A stretch of DNA of 64,000 bases from Yamagishiella unicocca (taxonomy: Eukaryota > Chlorophyta > Chlorophyceae > Chlamydomonadales > Volvocaceae): assembly GCA_003116995.1 (NCBI GenBank), contig BDSL01000026.1, positions 806,001-870,000 of the forward strand. Direction: 5' to 3'. A program made the translations under genes and the position numbers. Below the pieces are notes generated by a model that was not told the DNA's origin, ran no database searches, and saw only the letters and a list, made by a program, of their open reading frames with translations. This document shows, piece by piece, positions 11,201 through 22,800 of this stretch; the stretch's first letter is position 1, and each line of letters starts with the position of its first letter.

Positions 11201-14200
11201 GCGGGGAGGGGGGGCGAGTAGAGGCCCGGTTACACGAGGGGGTGGCGAGTAGAGGCCCGGTTACACGAGGGGGTGGCGAGTAGAGGCCCGGTTACACGAG
11301 GGGGTGGCGAATAGACCCGGTTACGCGCGGGGGGCGAGGATGGGGCCAGCGGGACGTGTGCCGTGTGTGATGTCGGGCCCATCATTCAGAGCTGTCGCAG
11401 TTTGAAGGGCTGCCACGCAGTTGATAGAGGGCTTTACCAGGGCGGCTACCCGCCCCTCTCCTCCCCGCCGCCGGCTGCTGTGACCTCTGACCCCAGCCCC
11501 CCTTCCGGACCGGATCCTCATATTAAAAAACCCGTCTGCGGCCCCTCCACCCACCGCAAGATGGGCTGTATCAGACCGAAACACAGCACCGGTGCCGCCA
11601 CGTTCGAGATCCACATGGACGCGAAGGTGGCCGTGAACATGGCGGCGAGGAGCACGTTGCGGGGCTTGCGGCCCACCCGTGACAGGATGGCGACAGCCAC
11701 CTGGACACCGGGGGGCACCCAGGGGGACACCCAGGGGGGGCATGAGAACACGGTTACACGACATGGGCATAATAGCTGGCGCATTGTCTTCGGACAGATA
11801 GCCGTGGGCGCATGCTCGAGCACTTGGGTTCACACGCCCGGGGGTGTATAAAAACCGATTTACGCAACGGGACAGGATTTACGCCCCGGGGGGGGGGGCC
11901 GAGAAGGCCCGGTTACACGGCATAGGAGACGGAGGGCAGGAGCAGCGGGGGGGAGGGGAGGCGGTGGACCCGTGGGAGCAGAGCCGAGAGGATGCGGCGA
12001 GAGCCAGCAGGATGAGGAAATACACGTGAGCTGGCTGGCCGGATCGTGTACACCAGGAGGTGTGCCGGGAGAGCTCACCAGGAGGTGTGCCGGGAGAGCT
12101 AAGGGGGCACAGGCAGCGAGCGCGCCCCTGCGGCAACGCCTCCTCCCCCTCCTCCCCCTCCTTCCTCTCCCCCCTCCCCACACACCTGCTTGGCGATGGC
12201 GTGCTTGGACAGCGCCGCCGCAATGGAGAAGCCCCCCAGGAGCAGCATGATCGTCTGCAGCCGGGTCAACAGTGCGGGATCCAATCCAGATCCGGATCCG
12301 CGAGGACGGGAGGGGCGTCACGGGTCACGTTTCGAGAAATGTTCAGACCAGCAGTACGGCAGCAACATGACAGCAGTACGACAGCAGTACGACAGGAGTA
12401 CGACAGCAGTACGACAGCAGTAAGCAACTGACTCTTTGATGCCGGAGTGGAGTGCCCCCAGGTCTGTTGGCTCCCCGGCATTCCACCCCGGCCCCTCGCT
12501 TCGACCATTCCTTGCCACGCCGCCGCCCTACCCCCGCCCCTGCACTCCTCCGTCCCTCACCTTCGACCCCACCCCCCGGGCTTCACCCCAGGCGTCACCC
12601 CAGGCTACAGCAGCCCATCCGGGTAGTCCCCGCCCCCACCCCTCCCCTGCCTCCGCCAGCTACACCTCCCAGGTCCTGTAACCGGGCTCACACGCCACCC
12701 CCCTGCCTCCGCCCCACCTGAGAGAACATGGCGTGGAAGATGGCGGGTGCCGCCTGCTGCGGGGGGAGCCGCTGCGGGGGGTCCTTGGTCGGGTCCGTGA
12801 GCACCCCCAGGCTCACGATCAGCAGCGGGAGGGCCATGCTGGTCACGAACAACGGGACGGCCTGGAGGGGCCGCAGACGGGGGCGAGCGGGGGGGGGGGG
12901 CAGGCAGGCAGGCAGTGAGTGCACCCCCGACCCGACCCGATCCGATCCGACCCGATCTGACCCGATCCGACCCCACCCGACCCGACCCCAGTCGGGTCTT
13001 CCTCGAAACCCGACCACTGGCCACTGGCCACTCGTCAGGCGGCGGCTCAGCGCACCTACAGAAGCACCACCCTCCCCACCTCCTCCATCCTCGCTCTGTC
13101 GCTCCCCATCGTACACCGTGGGTGCCTCTTTAGCAAGCAACGACCTTCACCCGCCCCCCCCACCCACGGGTTTCCTCTCATACCCTCCCCCCGCCCCCTC
13201 CCTCCCCGCCCCCTCCCTCCCCGCCCCCTCCCCCCCGCCCTCTCACCTCCAGCGACCACAGCAGCGACGCGAACACCAGCAGCGCCAGGCAGCAGTTCCG
13301 CGGCTCGTTCTCCGGCCCCGGCCAAACCTCCACGTTGAGCAGCACCGCGAACACGGCGCAGCTGGCAGCCAGCTTGATCCACCGCAGGTGGGACCGGTTC
13401 CAGCTGGGGGGAAGGGAGGGGAGGGAGGGAGGGGGCGAGGGGAAGGGACGTGTGCGTGCGCCCATAGATCGTTGCTTGCTAAAGAGGCACCCACGGTGTA
13501 TCCAGTGCTGCTGCTTTCCTAGCGTCACCATCGCCACCACCGCCACTACTACATATGGTTCCAACCCAGGGCCCCAAACCTTCCTATTCGGTTCTACCTC
13601 TTCCACGTGCCGACATACGGGCTTCCCTTCACCCCCCTCACCCGGGGCGGGGCGGATTTTTTTATCAACCCCCCCCTCCCCCGGGGCTCCTCTTATATAC
13701 TCCCCCCCCCGCGAGCTCCACCCGCTACATTTCCCAGTCGCGTTACCGGTTCCTTTATTGTACCCCCCGCGAGCTGCCACGGGTCTTTCTCGACACCCCC
13801 CGAGCTGCCGCACCTGGTCCTGGTTCCCCCCGGCGCCGCCGCCTGCTTGACCGACACCGCCGCGTACTTGCGCTCCATGGCCGCCATGTCCCGCCACACG
13901 GTGTTGCGCTCCACAGTGATGTGCTCGCGGAGCCCGCTGGCCAGCTGCTCCTCGGCCCGCACCACGTCGCCGCTGGGGGGGTATATAAAAACCGTTTTAC
14001 GCCACGGGACAGGAGCGGAGGAGAGGCGGGGCGGCGGGGAAGGAGCGGCGGGGCGCAGCTTACACGCCGACCCCACGTGCGATGCGCCGGCCATGCCGTA
14101 CGACAAGGCAGTACACTCAGCACACAGACACACGGCCACAACACACAGCGCGCTGGTGCGGTTGGAATACGCGGACGTAACCCACCCCATGTACAGCACG

Positions 14201-16586
14201 GCGTAGTGGTCCGTCAGCGCCGCGATGGCGCCGTCCAGCTCCTGCTGCTTGGCGATTGGCGCCAGGTGCGCCTCCACGTTGGGCCACCAGCGAGCCCGCA
14301 GGTCCACGGAGCGAGTCAGCTGCGAGGGCGGTTGGCGGTGACGAGAGGTTGGCGGTTGGCGGTTAAGAGAGGAGGTACGTCACAGGTGCGGCGCCAGCAC
14401 ACGGTGCAGTGTGGTGCCGGGTGCAGGGAGGGCCGCCCTGCTTTCCCTCCCCCGCCCTGTGGGTCGTCTCGCCCCGCTGCCCTGCCCTGCCCTGCCGCCC
14501 CCCCCCCCCCCGGGCCGCCGCCCACCTTGTCGTGCTTCTTGATGATTTTGCGGAAGCCCTCCTTGTTGATGTGCAGGTACTCCCGCAGGTCGTGCAGCCC
14601 GATGTAGAGGTCCTGACAGGGCAGGACGCCAGAAGGGGGAGTTGCAAGGAGCACCGTGTACGAAACGAAAGCCGTGTGGAAGAGGGAGAGGAAGGAGAGG
14701 GCAGGGGAGGCAGGACAGGGCGGGCAGGTCGCAGGCCGCGTCGTACTGCGGGCGCGACGCGGCGCAGCTCCAGCGGTTAGGCCGTACCTGGAAGCGCCCC
14801 TGGAGCTTTATCCGCCGGGAATGCAGGTTGGGCGAGAAGACGTGGCGAGGGGGGTTCTCCCAGAACTTGACGCGGACCTTGCGGTGCTCCTGCGGCAACA
14901 CGCAGCGAGGGAGGGTGGCGCAGGTCGCAGGCCGGAACGGCGAGCTGTTGGTCGACAAGACCAACAGAAAGGCAAGTGATCCTGGAGACGAAGAACAATC
15001 TTGGAGTTGTTTGGCTCCCTTGGCTACAAACATTGGCTCCAACCTCAACCCCAGCACTTCAAACAAAAGCACCCGGAATCGTGATGGAGCCCTGCGCCGC
15101 GCACGCTGTCACGCTATCACCCTGTCACGCTCCCCCTCTCCCCCTCCCAATTCCGCCGTACTTCTGGGGGCGTGGACGACACCATCCGTGCTAGGTCCAG
15201 GGTGGAGGGACTCGCGAAGACTGCTGATACCGCCGCAGCGGCCACCGCAGCCGCACCTGGGCTGTTTGCCGGGCTGCCGCCCCCCCCGCTGCCCATCAGG
15301 CGAGACAGGGAGGACGCCTCCTGGCGGTTGGGGATTTTGGTCTCCAAGCTGAGGTGGCGGGGTTTTGGGGCGGGATGGTGGGTAAGGATCCAGGTTCGAC
15401 CCATGCCCCGAAGAATGCTCTAATGACTAATGTACCTTGGGCACATGTATGTACCGAAAGCACTGTTTCCAACCCCGCCACGTGCATCGCGACATCCCCC
15501 AAACACGTATTAAGCCCGGAGATCGCCGGGACGGCTACCGGTACGCGCGGTGTCTGTGAGGTAGGGCTCTAGCTTGCTGCCAGATGCGACCTGCCCCATC
15601 CTGCCTAGCCGGTCGGCACCTCTTGCAGCCACCAGCGACGCACACACCCACCCACCCAGCCACCCACCCACCTCTGCACATCCAGCTCCAGCTCCGAAAC
15701 CTTGGCCAGCAGCTCCGCCTCCTTCACCGCGAAGAACGACAGGAGCGAAGCCAGCTGGGTGTCGAGCTCCCGCTGGAAGCCCTCCTCGGTGGCGCCCTGG
15801 GGAGAGGGGGGAGGGAGCGAGGGTTGCGGTGCGAATGCGGGTGTGGGTGTGGGCACCTAGGCGATGAGCCTTGGAAACATGGTCCGGCAGGGCAAGGTGG
15901 TGGCACAATCGCAAAGTGGAAAACCCAAGATGCGTCCAACATGCAACAGCAGCGGCGGAGGGGCGGTGAGGGAGGCACGGCTTCGGAGTTTGCTTTGGGG
16001 CATTTGATTCCTAGCCTGGGGTGCTGCTGTGAATGGGTGGGAGTATTCGTTGTAGTCAAACCAAGCTAAGTTACAGACATTGCAGCGTGGCGGGGCCGTA
16101 CGGGTGGGACCTGATTATCGGGTTGGCGCGGGCAGCGGAGTCTGGGCACTCAGCTGCTTGCTGCGACAGTCAAGCGCGTATGGAAACGCGATATGGAATG
16201 GGAGAGTGTGTGGGAGGAGCACAGGACCAAGGGGGCCAGCCAAGCGCAAACGGGTGGTGGCTGGGCCACGGAGCGCGCCGGTTGGTTGGAGCGAGGGGGT
16301 AGGAGGCGACGTTGTCGTCGAAGGGGGCGGGCAATTGGCTGGAGATAAGGCAATGCGTGTACACCGCGGAATGTAACGCAGACCCCGTTCCCACCTGTCC
16401 AGCGCGGGTGCCGTCCTGCAAAAGCGGCGCATGAATGCTCTCCTCATCGGGCAGGTGGCCCCCGGCCTGCAAGTCCGCCTCCCTTTTTGCGAGCGCATAG
16501 ATGTATTTCTTAAGATGCGCATACTGAATGTAATGCTCGCGCCATTCCGGGACGCTGTTGAACTTGAGCTGATGCGTAAACTTCAT
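8232..16586 (-). CDS. SPX-domain anion (phosphate) transporter, PHO91/DASS-like
   Basis: It is predicted to move phosphate or another anion across a membrane under control of an inositol-pyrophosphate-sensing SPX domain. The 19 exons are 16395-16586, 15672-15796, 15162-15348, 14788-14889, 14526-14612, 14186-14319, 13814-13972, 13247-13403, 12718-12861, 12186-12254, 11555-11700, 11099-11198, 10673-10763, 10174-10280, 9788-9852, 9434-9567, 9091-9197, 8658-8796 and 8232-8413, giving 808 residues. The N-terminus MKFTHQLKFNSVPEWREHYI and the basic helix INKEGFRKIIKKHDK mark the SPX domain. The rest has about ten membrane segments with DASS-type blocks: ITSPISSPQ-like (GGMTSPISSPQ), TIMLLLGGFSIAAALS, FISHTVGAMVILP and GLPVSGFPN. 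Intron 15 needs a GC donor. SPX plus this carrier type is the arrangement of yeast Pho87/90/91, the last being vacuolar. In algae such proteins are linked to plasma membrane or acidocalcisome phosphate; the location here is not determined. Confidence 0.9.
9860..10018. repeat. GC-rich minisatellite in SPX transporter intron
   Basis: Imperfect copies of a unit containing GAGAGGAAGCCCGG followed by GGCGGGG runs repeat three times. It lies in the intron between exons 14 and 15. Confidence 0.7.
10284..10445. repeat. GGA/GGC-rich tandem repeat in SPX transporter intron
   Basis: Repeated GGAGGCGGAGGGGGGAGCGA-like units lie in the intron just upstream (minus strand) of exon 14. The unit length varies between 13 and 20 bases. 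Confidence 0.7.
11214..11310. repeat. 31-base tandem repeat, about three copies
   Basis: Units beginning GCGAGTAGAGGCCCGGTTAC follow each other three times, with a degenerate fourth. The unit contains the CCCGGTTACACGA core that is dispersed in other introns, so this looks like local amplification of that element. Confidence 0.75.
11740..11832 (-). repeat. Dispersed intronic element, full-length copy (reverse orientation)
   Basis: Read on the minus strand it runs from CCAAGTGCTCGAGCATGCGC through ATGCGCCAGCTA to CATGTCGTGTAACCG. It is colinear over ~90 bases with the copy at 44130-44225 in the dynein gene. It lies in the intron between transporter exons 10 and 11. Confidence 0.7.
12352..12422. 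repeat. 11-base tandem repeat
   Basis: About six copies of an ACGACAGCAGT-like 11-mer lie in the intron upstream of transporter exon 10. The units have no spacers and are far too short for a CRISPR array. Confidence 0.75.
12925..12993. repeat. CCGAT/CCGAC pentamer array
   Basis: A degenerate pentanucleotide array lies in the intron immediately upstream (minus strand) of transporter exon 9. Confidence 0.75.
13112..13143 (+). repeat. Left arm of perfect 32-base inverted repeat
   Basis: This 32-base sequence beginning TACACCGTGGGTGCC is the exact reverse complement of 13469-13500. The arms sit in the two introns either side of transporter exon 8 (13247-13403) and enclose a 325-base interior. 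Confidence 0.9.
13469..13500 (-). repeat. Right arm of perfect 32-base inverted repeat
   Basis: This is the partner of 13112-13143. The match stops sharply at both ends of both arms, and no target-site duplication is evident at the outer edges. Confidence 0.9.
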
Positions 16587-18649
16587 ACCGGCAGTGAGAT
16601 GCCGTTATGCGCACTATGTCCTAGGACAATGATGGGGATTATCCGTCTCGCAGAATTGTGGTGTGCCGGAAAAATGCGGCCGGTACGAAAATTCCCACGC
16701 GCACACTAGCCGGCGCACTTTAACGAAACCGTCGGGAAACCGTCGGAGGATTGTGGAGCAATCTGTGTGGACGGAAATCAGAGAACTGAGAGCTAGGCCG
16801 GTTCCCATGTACGGCAATCGTTAAAGCCGGCCGTCATCTCCCTTGCTCATTGGATGAAGAAAATAATTCCTTGGAAGGAGCCTACCTATAGCATTCCTTG
16901 ATACCAGTTTCTTGACGAATGGCCTTGTCCCTGAGCTGAACGCAGCGACACGAACAGCACCAGCTAACCTACCGGCTATCCGCTACTAACCGACAAACCC
17001 TCACAAACTTACAAATGGGCTGACGGCTGCCCTACAATGAGCGACGGAGTCTGCGCACAGCGTCTCACCCGTCTCACCGTTTGCGGTGTCGGGGGGGTCA
17101 TCGCCCTTGCAGCGTCTTGCAGCAATTGGCCTCATACCTTTCACTTGTCATCACATAAAATAGTCACATCATGTGGGACGGCTGCTACGGTGCGGGGCCG
17201 GTATGCAGCCGACGGTAGCCGTCGGCTCCGATGGCCCCTTCCGCACCGGCAGGGTGTAATACGGAAATATTATTTAGAAAGAGGAGGGATTCCAGAGAGT
17301 GGGCGACACAGGCATCTTAAATGCTGTAGGGTCAGGTACAAGCAACGGGCAGTATCCCCCAGCTGTACGCGGTGGCGTGTGCCACGGTGACCGTCGCCTT
17401 CCGTCGCAGACCAGAAGGCCTCCCAACCACACCACACTGAGAACCGTTCTGCGGTACGGCTAAAGCCCCTAATAGACTGCGTAGCAAGGCTGAGCATAAT
17501 GACAGTTGCAGCTCCCACGGTTGCCGCTCCTCTAGACGGAGCTGGAAATGGCTGGAACCCTGTGGTGTGGCTGGGTGTGGGTTGGCCTTCGTCACGACGC
17601 ACGGCCGCTAGAAATGCTCAGACGAGGCGATGAAAGCTGCCGCCTGCCCCAGAACCTTGTCCGACACAACGGTGCACTGAACGCGTCGCGCTGCATACCA
17701 CGATAAGAGTACTGCTGCGGTGCTAATGATACGATTGAACGTGCACCATTCGCTATGGGTTCTGAGGAATTTCACCGTAGCAGCGTTGTTACCCTCGACA
17801 TAGTGCTCAGGGCTGCGCATCATGCCCACAGGTCTCCTGTCCAGTCCGTAGCAAGTTCAGATACCCGGGCATCCGTCATACCGTGACACAAGACCCTGCC
17901 AGACCAAGGGGAAACAGAGTACACAGCCCGTCCTTCGCAGTGCGCACTGGAGGTCTCATGTACCCGTGCTCCACATCCCTAACATGAACAAGATGAGACG
18001 TTTGATCCCTGCATGGTCAGACGCTTTCGAGCAGTGCCACCCAAAGCAACCTTCCGAGGTAATTGACACGGCAAGCATTTTCAAAGCTTCTCGCCCGATA
18101 CTCGTCAGCATGGACCATCGCGATCCTGACAGGTCCGCAGGGCCGCAGTGCGATCCACGTTCAAAGCGATAGGATTCAAAAGGAGACTCCGGCTTATACA
18201 ACCGCACAGGCATGCTTGGCCAGTCTCAACACTCTCCTTCGCTATTAATCCAAGCACTAGCTTGTGTACTGCTCTTGCTAGCATGAATCCACCTGGCAAT
18301 TAGCTGTAACCTGCAATACACCAAGCTGCATTAGTTGAAAGCCAAACTCTGTCCTACATCTGCCACGTACTTATGTCGAGGGCAGCCAAAGTACCCCTTG
18401 CTATCCCGCCCAGCCGCAGTACCCCCTCATCAAAATACAACGTACTGCGCACCATGCACCGTTTAAGAGGGGCATTCGGGAAAAATAGCCGCCGTTTCAG
18501 CCAAGCATGAGACGGCCTGTAGACGGACGAACAAAGCCGCTGCGGCCAGTCAAAGGATACTGTGCGACGTCCGACACACTCAAAAATGTACATCGAAGCT
18601 GCCTCCCGGCTCCTCCATAAGCCCCATACACAACGAGGTGCGTAACTGT
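16587..18649. other. Intergenic, no supported gene
   Basis: This stretch lies between the 5' end of the SPX transporter and the 3' end of OHP2, both on the minus strand. It presumably holds the transporter promoter. I see no codon-biased exon, RNA gene, homopolymer tract or repeat; open frames here are short and match nothing. Confidence 0.45.
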
Positions 18650-19642
18650 TTAATCGAGGTCCACAATGCCCAGGTACGACACCATAAGCGACAGCTGGTC
18701 GATGAAGTTCTTGCCGGTCGCATACTCTGCGCCAGGGACAGGGCAGCACTGGCGTCAGTTGCGGAAGGAGCCGCGGGAGGTGCAACACTGACCGTTGGTT
18801 GTGCACGCAACTACTTCCACTACGGCCTCGAGTATCAAAGCTAGGATAATCTACGAATGCCGTCACGCTTCGTCAGTAAGATGGTTGGGAAGCGCCATGC
18901 CAAGCACCCACCGGTGAGCATGCCGACCAGCAGGCCGAACATCACCCAGCGACCGTTCGAAATCTCGTTCTTTGGTGTCCAGCCAAACACCCTGGGTGGT
19001 TAAAAACAGTGTTATCACTCCGTGCGCGAGCGTGTGAAAGCGAGTGCGTCACCCCGCACTCACTGTGATTTTCCACGGAGCTCTTCGGTCTTCATGTCTA
19101 TGAAGTATTGGCGTACCTCCTTCGCACGCTGACGCTGGTACTCAATAGTTACAACCCTACGTAGCCAACATTAAGTGAGCAAGGGGATTTCAAATTGCAG
19201 TATAACGCATGTACCCACCCGCCCGGCACGCTGGCTGGCGACGATGCAGCTGCACCGGCAGCAGAGGGCTCATTGAAGAGCCGCTTCTGCTCAGACTCGG
19301 GCCGCTTGAGGTCGGGCTTTTTCAGCAGCTGGTTGTCAGCCGCTGCGCGAACGACAACACCCTGACCACACACACGGGACCACCACGAGCCAGAGAAATG
19401 TCAGGAAACAGCGTCCAGCACCATGATTCAATACATACTCAATGGTCTGGAATACAACTGACCTTTCTGGCTTGCCGCGAGCCCGTGTAGCAGCCTGCGC
19501 CACAGGAATTGGGTCAGAAAAGAGCCCAGGAAGTCACTTCTGATCCATGTGGTCCATCCTCGTCAAAATGTAACTAGTCTTACGCAAAAAATGGCAGTAG
19601 ACAAAGCTCACCGGCTTTGCTCTTGAGCGATAGGGTAGACAT
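18650..19642 (-). CDS. OHP2: One-helix protein 2 (LHC-like, thylakoid)
   Basis: OHP2 is a single-helix chlorophyll-binding LHC-superfamily protein of the thylakoid. In plants it works with OHP1 and HCF244 in photosystem II reaction-centre assembly and D1 synthesis. Six small exons (19612-19642, 19463-19494, 19215-19361, 19064-19134, 18912-18991, 18650-18726) join in phase to 145 residues. MSTLSLKSKAG... and VVVRAAADNQ form a typical algal transit peptide. The QRAKEVRQYF segment and the helix PKNEISNGRWVMFG...GMLTEYATG, ending GIVDLD, match plant OHP2 closely as I remember it. Glu103, Asn106 and Arg108 form the chlorophyll-binding ExxNGR motif. Length and single C-terminal helix fit the family. 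The start was chosen because the three N-terminal exons join in phase from this ATG into the transit peptide. Confidence 0.92.
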
Positions 19643-19894
19643 GCTTCCTGAATTCGTTTGAGACGACGGATGTTGAGGTCTAGAGGTCGCAACGTACCGT
19701 CCTGGCAAAATAGAACTGAATGAAGTCATTACTTTGTGGAGGTCCTAAATGATGGGAATGCGTGATCGCAAAGTAGGAGTGCGCCGTACTAGGCCGAACC
19801 CATATGGTTACTTACCGCCTTATACACAAAATTGTGTCCAAGCTGTCATTGGGAATTGTCGCCTGTTGCATTCCGTGACTTTCCGTTCCAAAAA
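19643..19894. promoter_or_regulatory. Shared divergent promoter region, OHP2 / LEU1S
   Basis: Only 252 bases separate the start codons of these two divergent plastid-protein genes, so both 5' UTRs and promoters must fit here. I see no clear TATA box. An alternative upstream ATG for OHP2 at 19729 would have to join exon 2 out of the preferred frame. Confidence 0.6.
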
Positions 19895-22800
19895 ATGATA
19901 GTTTCCACAATCCAGCAGGGCCGGGCGGCCACCCTGGGGCGACCCGCTCGTCGGTCGTGCGTGCGCGTGTGCGCAAAGGTCAGCAAGAAGGAGGGCGAGC
20001 CGCGCGTCATCCGCGGGAAGTGTTATGTGACCCGCGACGTAAGTTGGATGGAGGCGCCGCACGCCTTCGCGCATGTTCTTTCCGGCCAAACTGGACTTAA
20101 TGATTTGGACCACTCCATGTTCGCAGAACATTGACACTGATCAAATTATTCCGGCCGAGTACCTTACGCTGGTGCCTTCAAAGGTGATTAACACGCATGC
20201 GCAGCGTTAGCGTCACAACGCTGACCCCTCCGCGTGCAAATGCTCCTTACAGCCTGATGAGTACGAGAAGCTGGGTAGCTATGCGTTGATCGGCCTTCCG
20301 GACGATCAGTACCTGACCAGGTGCGCCTACTGAAGGGGTGAGCCCGGCACGGGCAGCACGCCTAAACACCATCGCACGCCACCCATGCTGTTGCAGGTAC
20401 GTCAAAGATAATGAGATGAAGACCGAGTACCCAGTAATTATTGGCGGTCAAAACTTTGGCTGCGGGTCGTCTCGCGAGCACGCTCCTGTAGCCCTGGGTG
20501 CTGCCGGTGGGTCGTCCGCGCGCTCCGCCGCGTGCACTCCGAACTTTACGCGTGCATAGCATTGCAAGTGGAAGAAGGCAACGTGCAAGAAGGGCGTGCC
20601 TTTACAAGGGTGGGCACTGTTGGGCCGTCCTTGCGTCGCAAAAGCATTGGATGGGCGTGGATAAATGTGGCGGCGTGGGATGCAGGGCGGAACGGCACTG
20701 CAACGGTTTGGGGGTAGAAGGGATAAAGGGATGAAGGGGTAGGAACGAGGGCGCTGCGAGGAACTCCAGGACTTCCCGTTTCCAGGCACCACTTCCGGTG
20801 GGTAGCTGTCCACCCTGCCTGTCCTGGGATGGAGGAAAGCCCGGTAATACACCCAACCAGGAGCATGGCACATTGCACGCGGGCTGAAGGGTGATCGTCC
20901 TGTGCGGAGGGCTGTGATGAGATGATCCGGCATGCGGCGCGGTTCCCTGACGGATCCTTGATGTCGTGGATTGCCCCGTTGGATGCCTCCCACAAGTGGT
21001 GCACCCCACTGCATGGTTAGCATGACCCCTCTCACGCTCTTGCATATCGCCTGGTTGACTGGCTCCTTCCGCAGGCGCTAAGGTGTGCGTGTCCGAGTCG
21101 TACGCCCGCATCTTCTTCCGCAACTGCATCGCCACGTAAGTACTTTGCACCATGGCGCCGCTGCAGCAGCAGACATGGCGCCGCCGCCGCCGCCTGCAAA
21201 GGGAAGCTGATCTGCGGGCCGACGATGCCGTCCTTCACATCTTATCGCCGTACCGGTACCTCCCGTACTCCTGCCCGCCTGTCCCTCAGCAAGCCCCTTT
21301 GACGCGTCCCCACAGGCTTCACACTCGCTTGCCCTCGTGCGCGCTTACAGTCCATCGCCTCACCTGCCCGCCCCAGCCGTAACCTCCACTGCTGTTGCCA
21401 TCCCTGCCGCTGACTCCACCCGTGTTGCAGCGGAGAGCTCTACCCCTGCGAGACGACGGTGCGGCTGTGCGACGAGCTAAAGACCGGTGAGGCCGGACGG
21501 ACTTGCTAGCTGACAAACCGGGGGAAGGGGTTCAAATGGGCTGCTTGTGCTGACTGGGTGCTCGCGTATCAAAGTCGAAAGTGGTCAGGGCCTTCTTCGG
21601 CTGGCTCAGCACAATTCATCACGACCAACGGTACTGACTCCTGGGGGACTAGTGGCCGGCAGTACGCCAGCGAGCAGACTCGGTGGGCTCGCTGCTTACC
21701 ATGTCGCAGCCAGCTGGTCCCCAGAGCCGTGAGCATTGCAGCGGAGCACCGCCAGGGTGCTACAGCTGCTCGCCAGCGCCGCTATAGCCTAGTCAGGCAT
21801 GCGGCGCCGCTAGATCAGGCCGCGGGCGGCAGGCGGGAGGGCCCGTATGCCATGCGCTGGCAGCAGGGGCGCGGAGCTCATTACAGAACCCCAGCGGCTT
21901 CCGGCAAGGACGGGCTGGCGCGTGACACGGAGTCCGGGTCTTGCCGAACCCAGGGGGGAAAGGGGCGCACGTGGGAGTGATGGGGCAGTGGGTATACCGC
22001 AGTAGAAAGCCACTGGATACCCTGGTGTGATGTGTGCACGGCGCCGGTACGGGCCCCTGCGTGGCAGTGGGTGCTGGGGGCTCGGTAGGTTTCTTGCTGC
22101 AGCTGCTGCTCCCTTCGCTGCTTCTCTCGCTGCTCGCTACCCGTGCACATGCACGGCGATCACATCCCGGTTGTCGCGGGGGCGTTCCCACACGGACTTA
22201 CTTTGCAGCCCCTGCATCGCCGATTGCCGCGGGGGCCGTTCCCACACGGACTTACTTTGCCGTTCCTGCATCGTCCGGCTTGCGGTGCCAGGCTCGGAGG
22301 TGACTGTCGACATGGACAAGAACGTGCTGACGGACCACAGCACCGGCAAGACCTACCAGCTGCTGGAGATCGGCGAGGTACGCGGATTTGGACCTGACTG
22401 CAGGGCGACACGGGCTGGGCTGCTCGTGTGCAGGCCACCGGTGGGGAACACCGGGAGGGCTTCCGTTGTTGGGGTTGTGCAAAAGCGGGGGGGGGGGCTT
22501 CCGTTGCTGGGGTTGGGTCTTCGGACGGCGTCGGGCAACCCAAGGGTGGCAGGAAGGTGCCTGGTCGGGGTCTTTGGTTGAATGGTCGAGGAGCATCATT
22601 CGGCTTGGCTGCTGAGCTATAGCTGATGCATCGTGAACATGAAGATGGCAGAACTACCAGGTGCAAGTACATGTGCGACCATGACTGACGAGGATCGGCT
22701 GCTGCGCTCACGCCTGCCGCCGCTGCAGGCTGGCCCGGTCATCGACGCCGGCGGCATCTTCGAGTTTGCCCGCAACCAGGGTATGATCAAGACCGTTTGA
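19895..22800 (+). CDS. LEU1S: 3-isopropylmalate dehydratase small subunit, plastid
   Basis: With the iron-sulfur large subunit it isomerises 2-isopropylmalate to 3-isopropylmalate in leucine synthesis in the plastid. Eight exons (19895-20038, 20127-20183, 20253-20320, 20397-20506, 21075-21135, 21431-21486, 22292-22377, 22729-22800) keep phase and give 217 residues. The first ~35 residues are Arg/Ala-rich and transit-like. The mature part starts around GKCYVTRDNIDTDQIIPAEYL and carries YPVIIGGQNFGCGSSREHAP (the LeuD/aconitase swivel signature), SESYARIFFRNCIATGEL and the C-terminal DAGGIFEFARNQGMI. Length matches bacterial LeuD plus a transit peptide. The catalytic Fe-S cluster belongs to the large subunit, which is not in this window. 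A TGTAA lies 413 bases after the stop. Confidence 0.95.

Noticed and set aside
12255..12284. Longer SPX transporter exon 10 starting with DPALLTRLQ
   Set aside because: No AG acceptor exists upstream before an in-frame stop. The CTGCAG at 12255-12260 gives an in-phase junction that restores the conserved FSQ-TIMLLLGG sequence.
12352..12422. CRISPR-like array
   Set aside because: The units are 11 bases with no spacers and lie in a eukaryotic intron. It is a minisatellite.
13555..14607. 350-codon open frame on the plus strand
   Set aside because: It runs antisense across SPX transporter exons 5-7 and their introns. The minus-strand frames match conserved SPX and transporter sequence.
15385..15400. 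tRNA T-loop-like GGTTCGACCC
   Set aside because: It has no matching acceptor, D or anticodon arms around it, and it lies in the SPX gene near exon 3.
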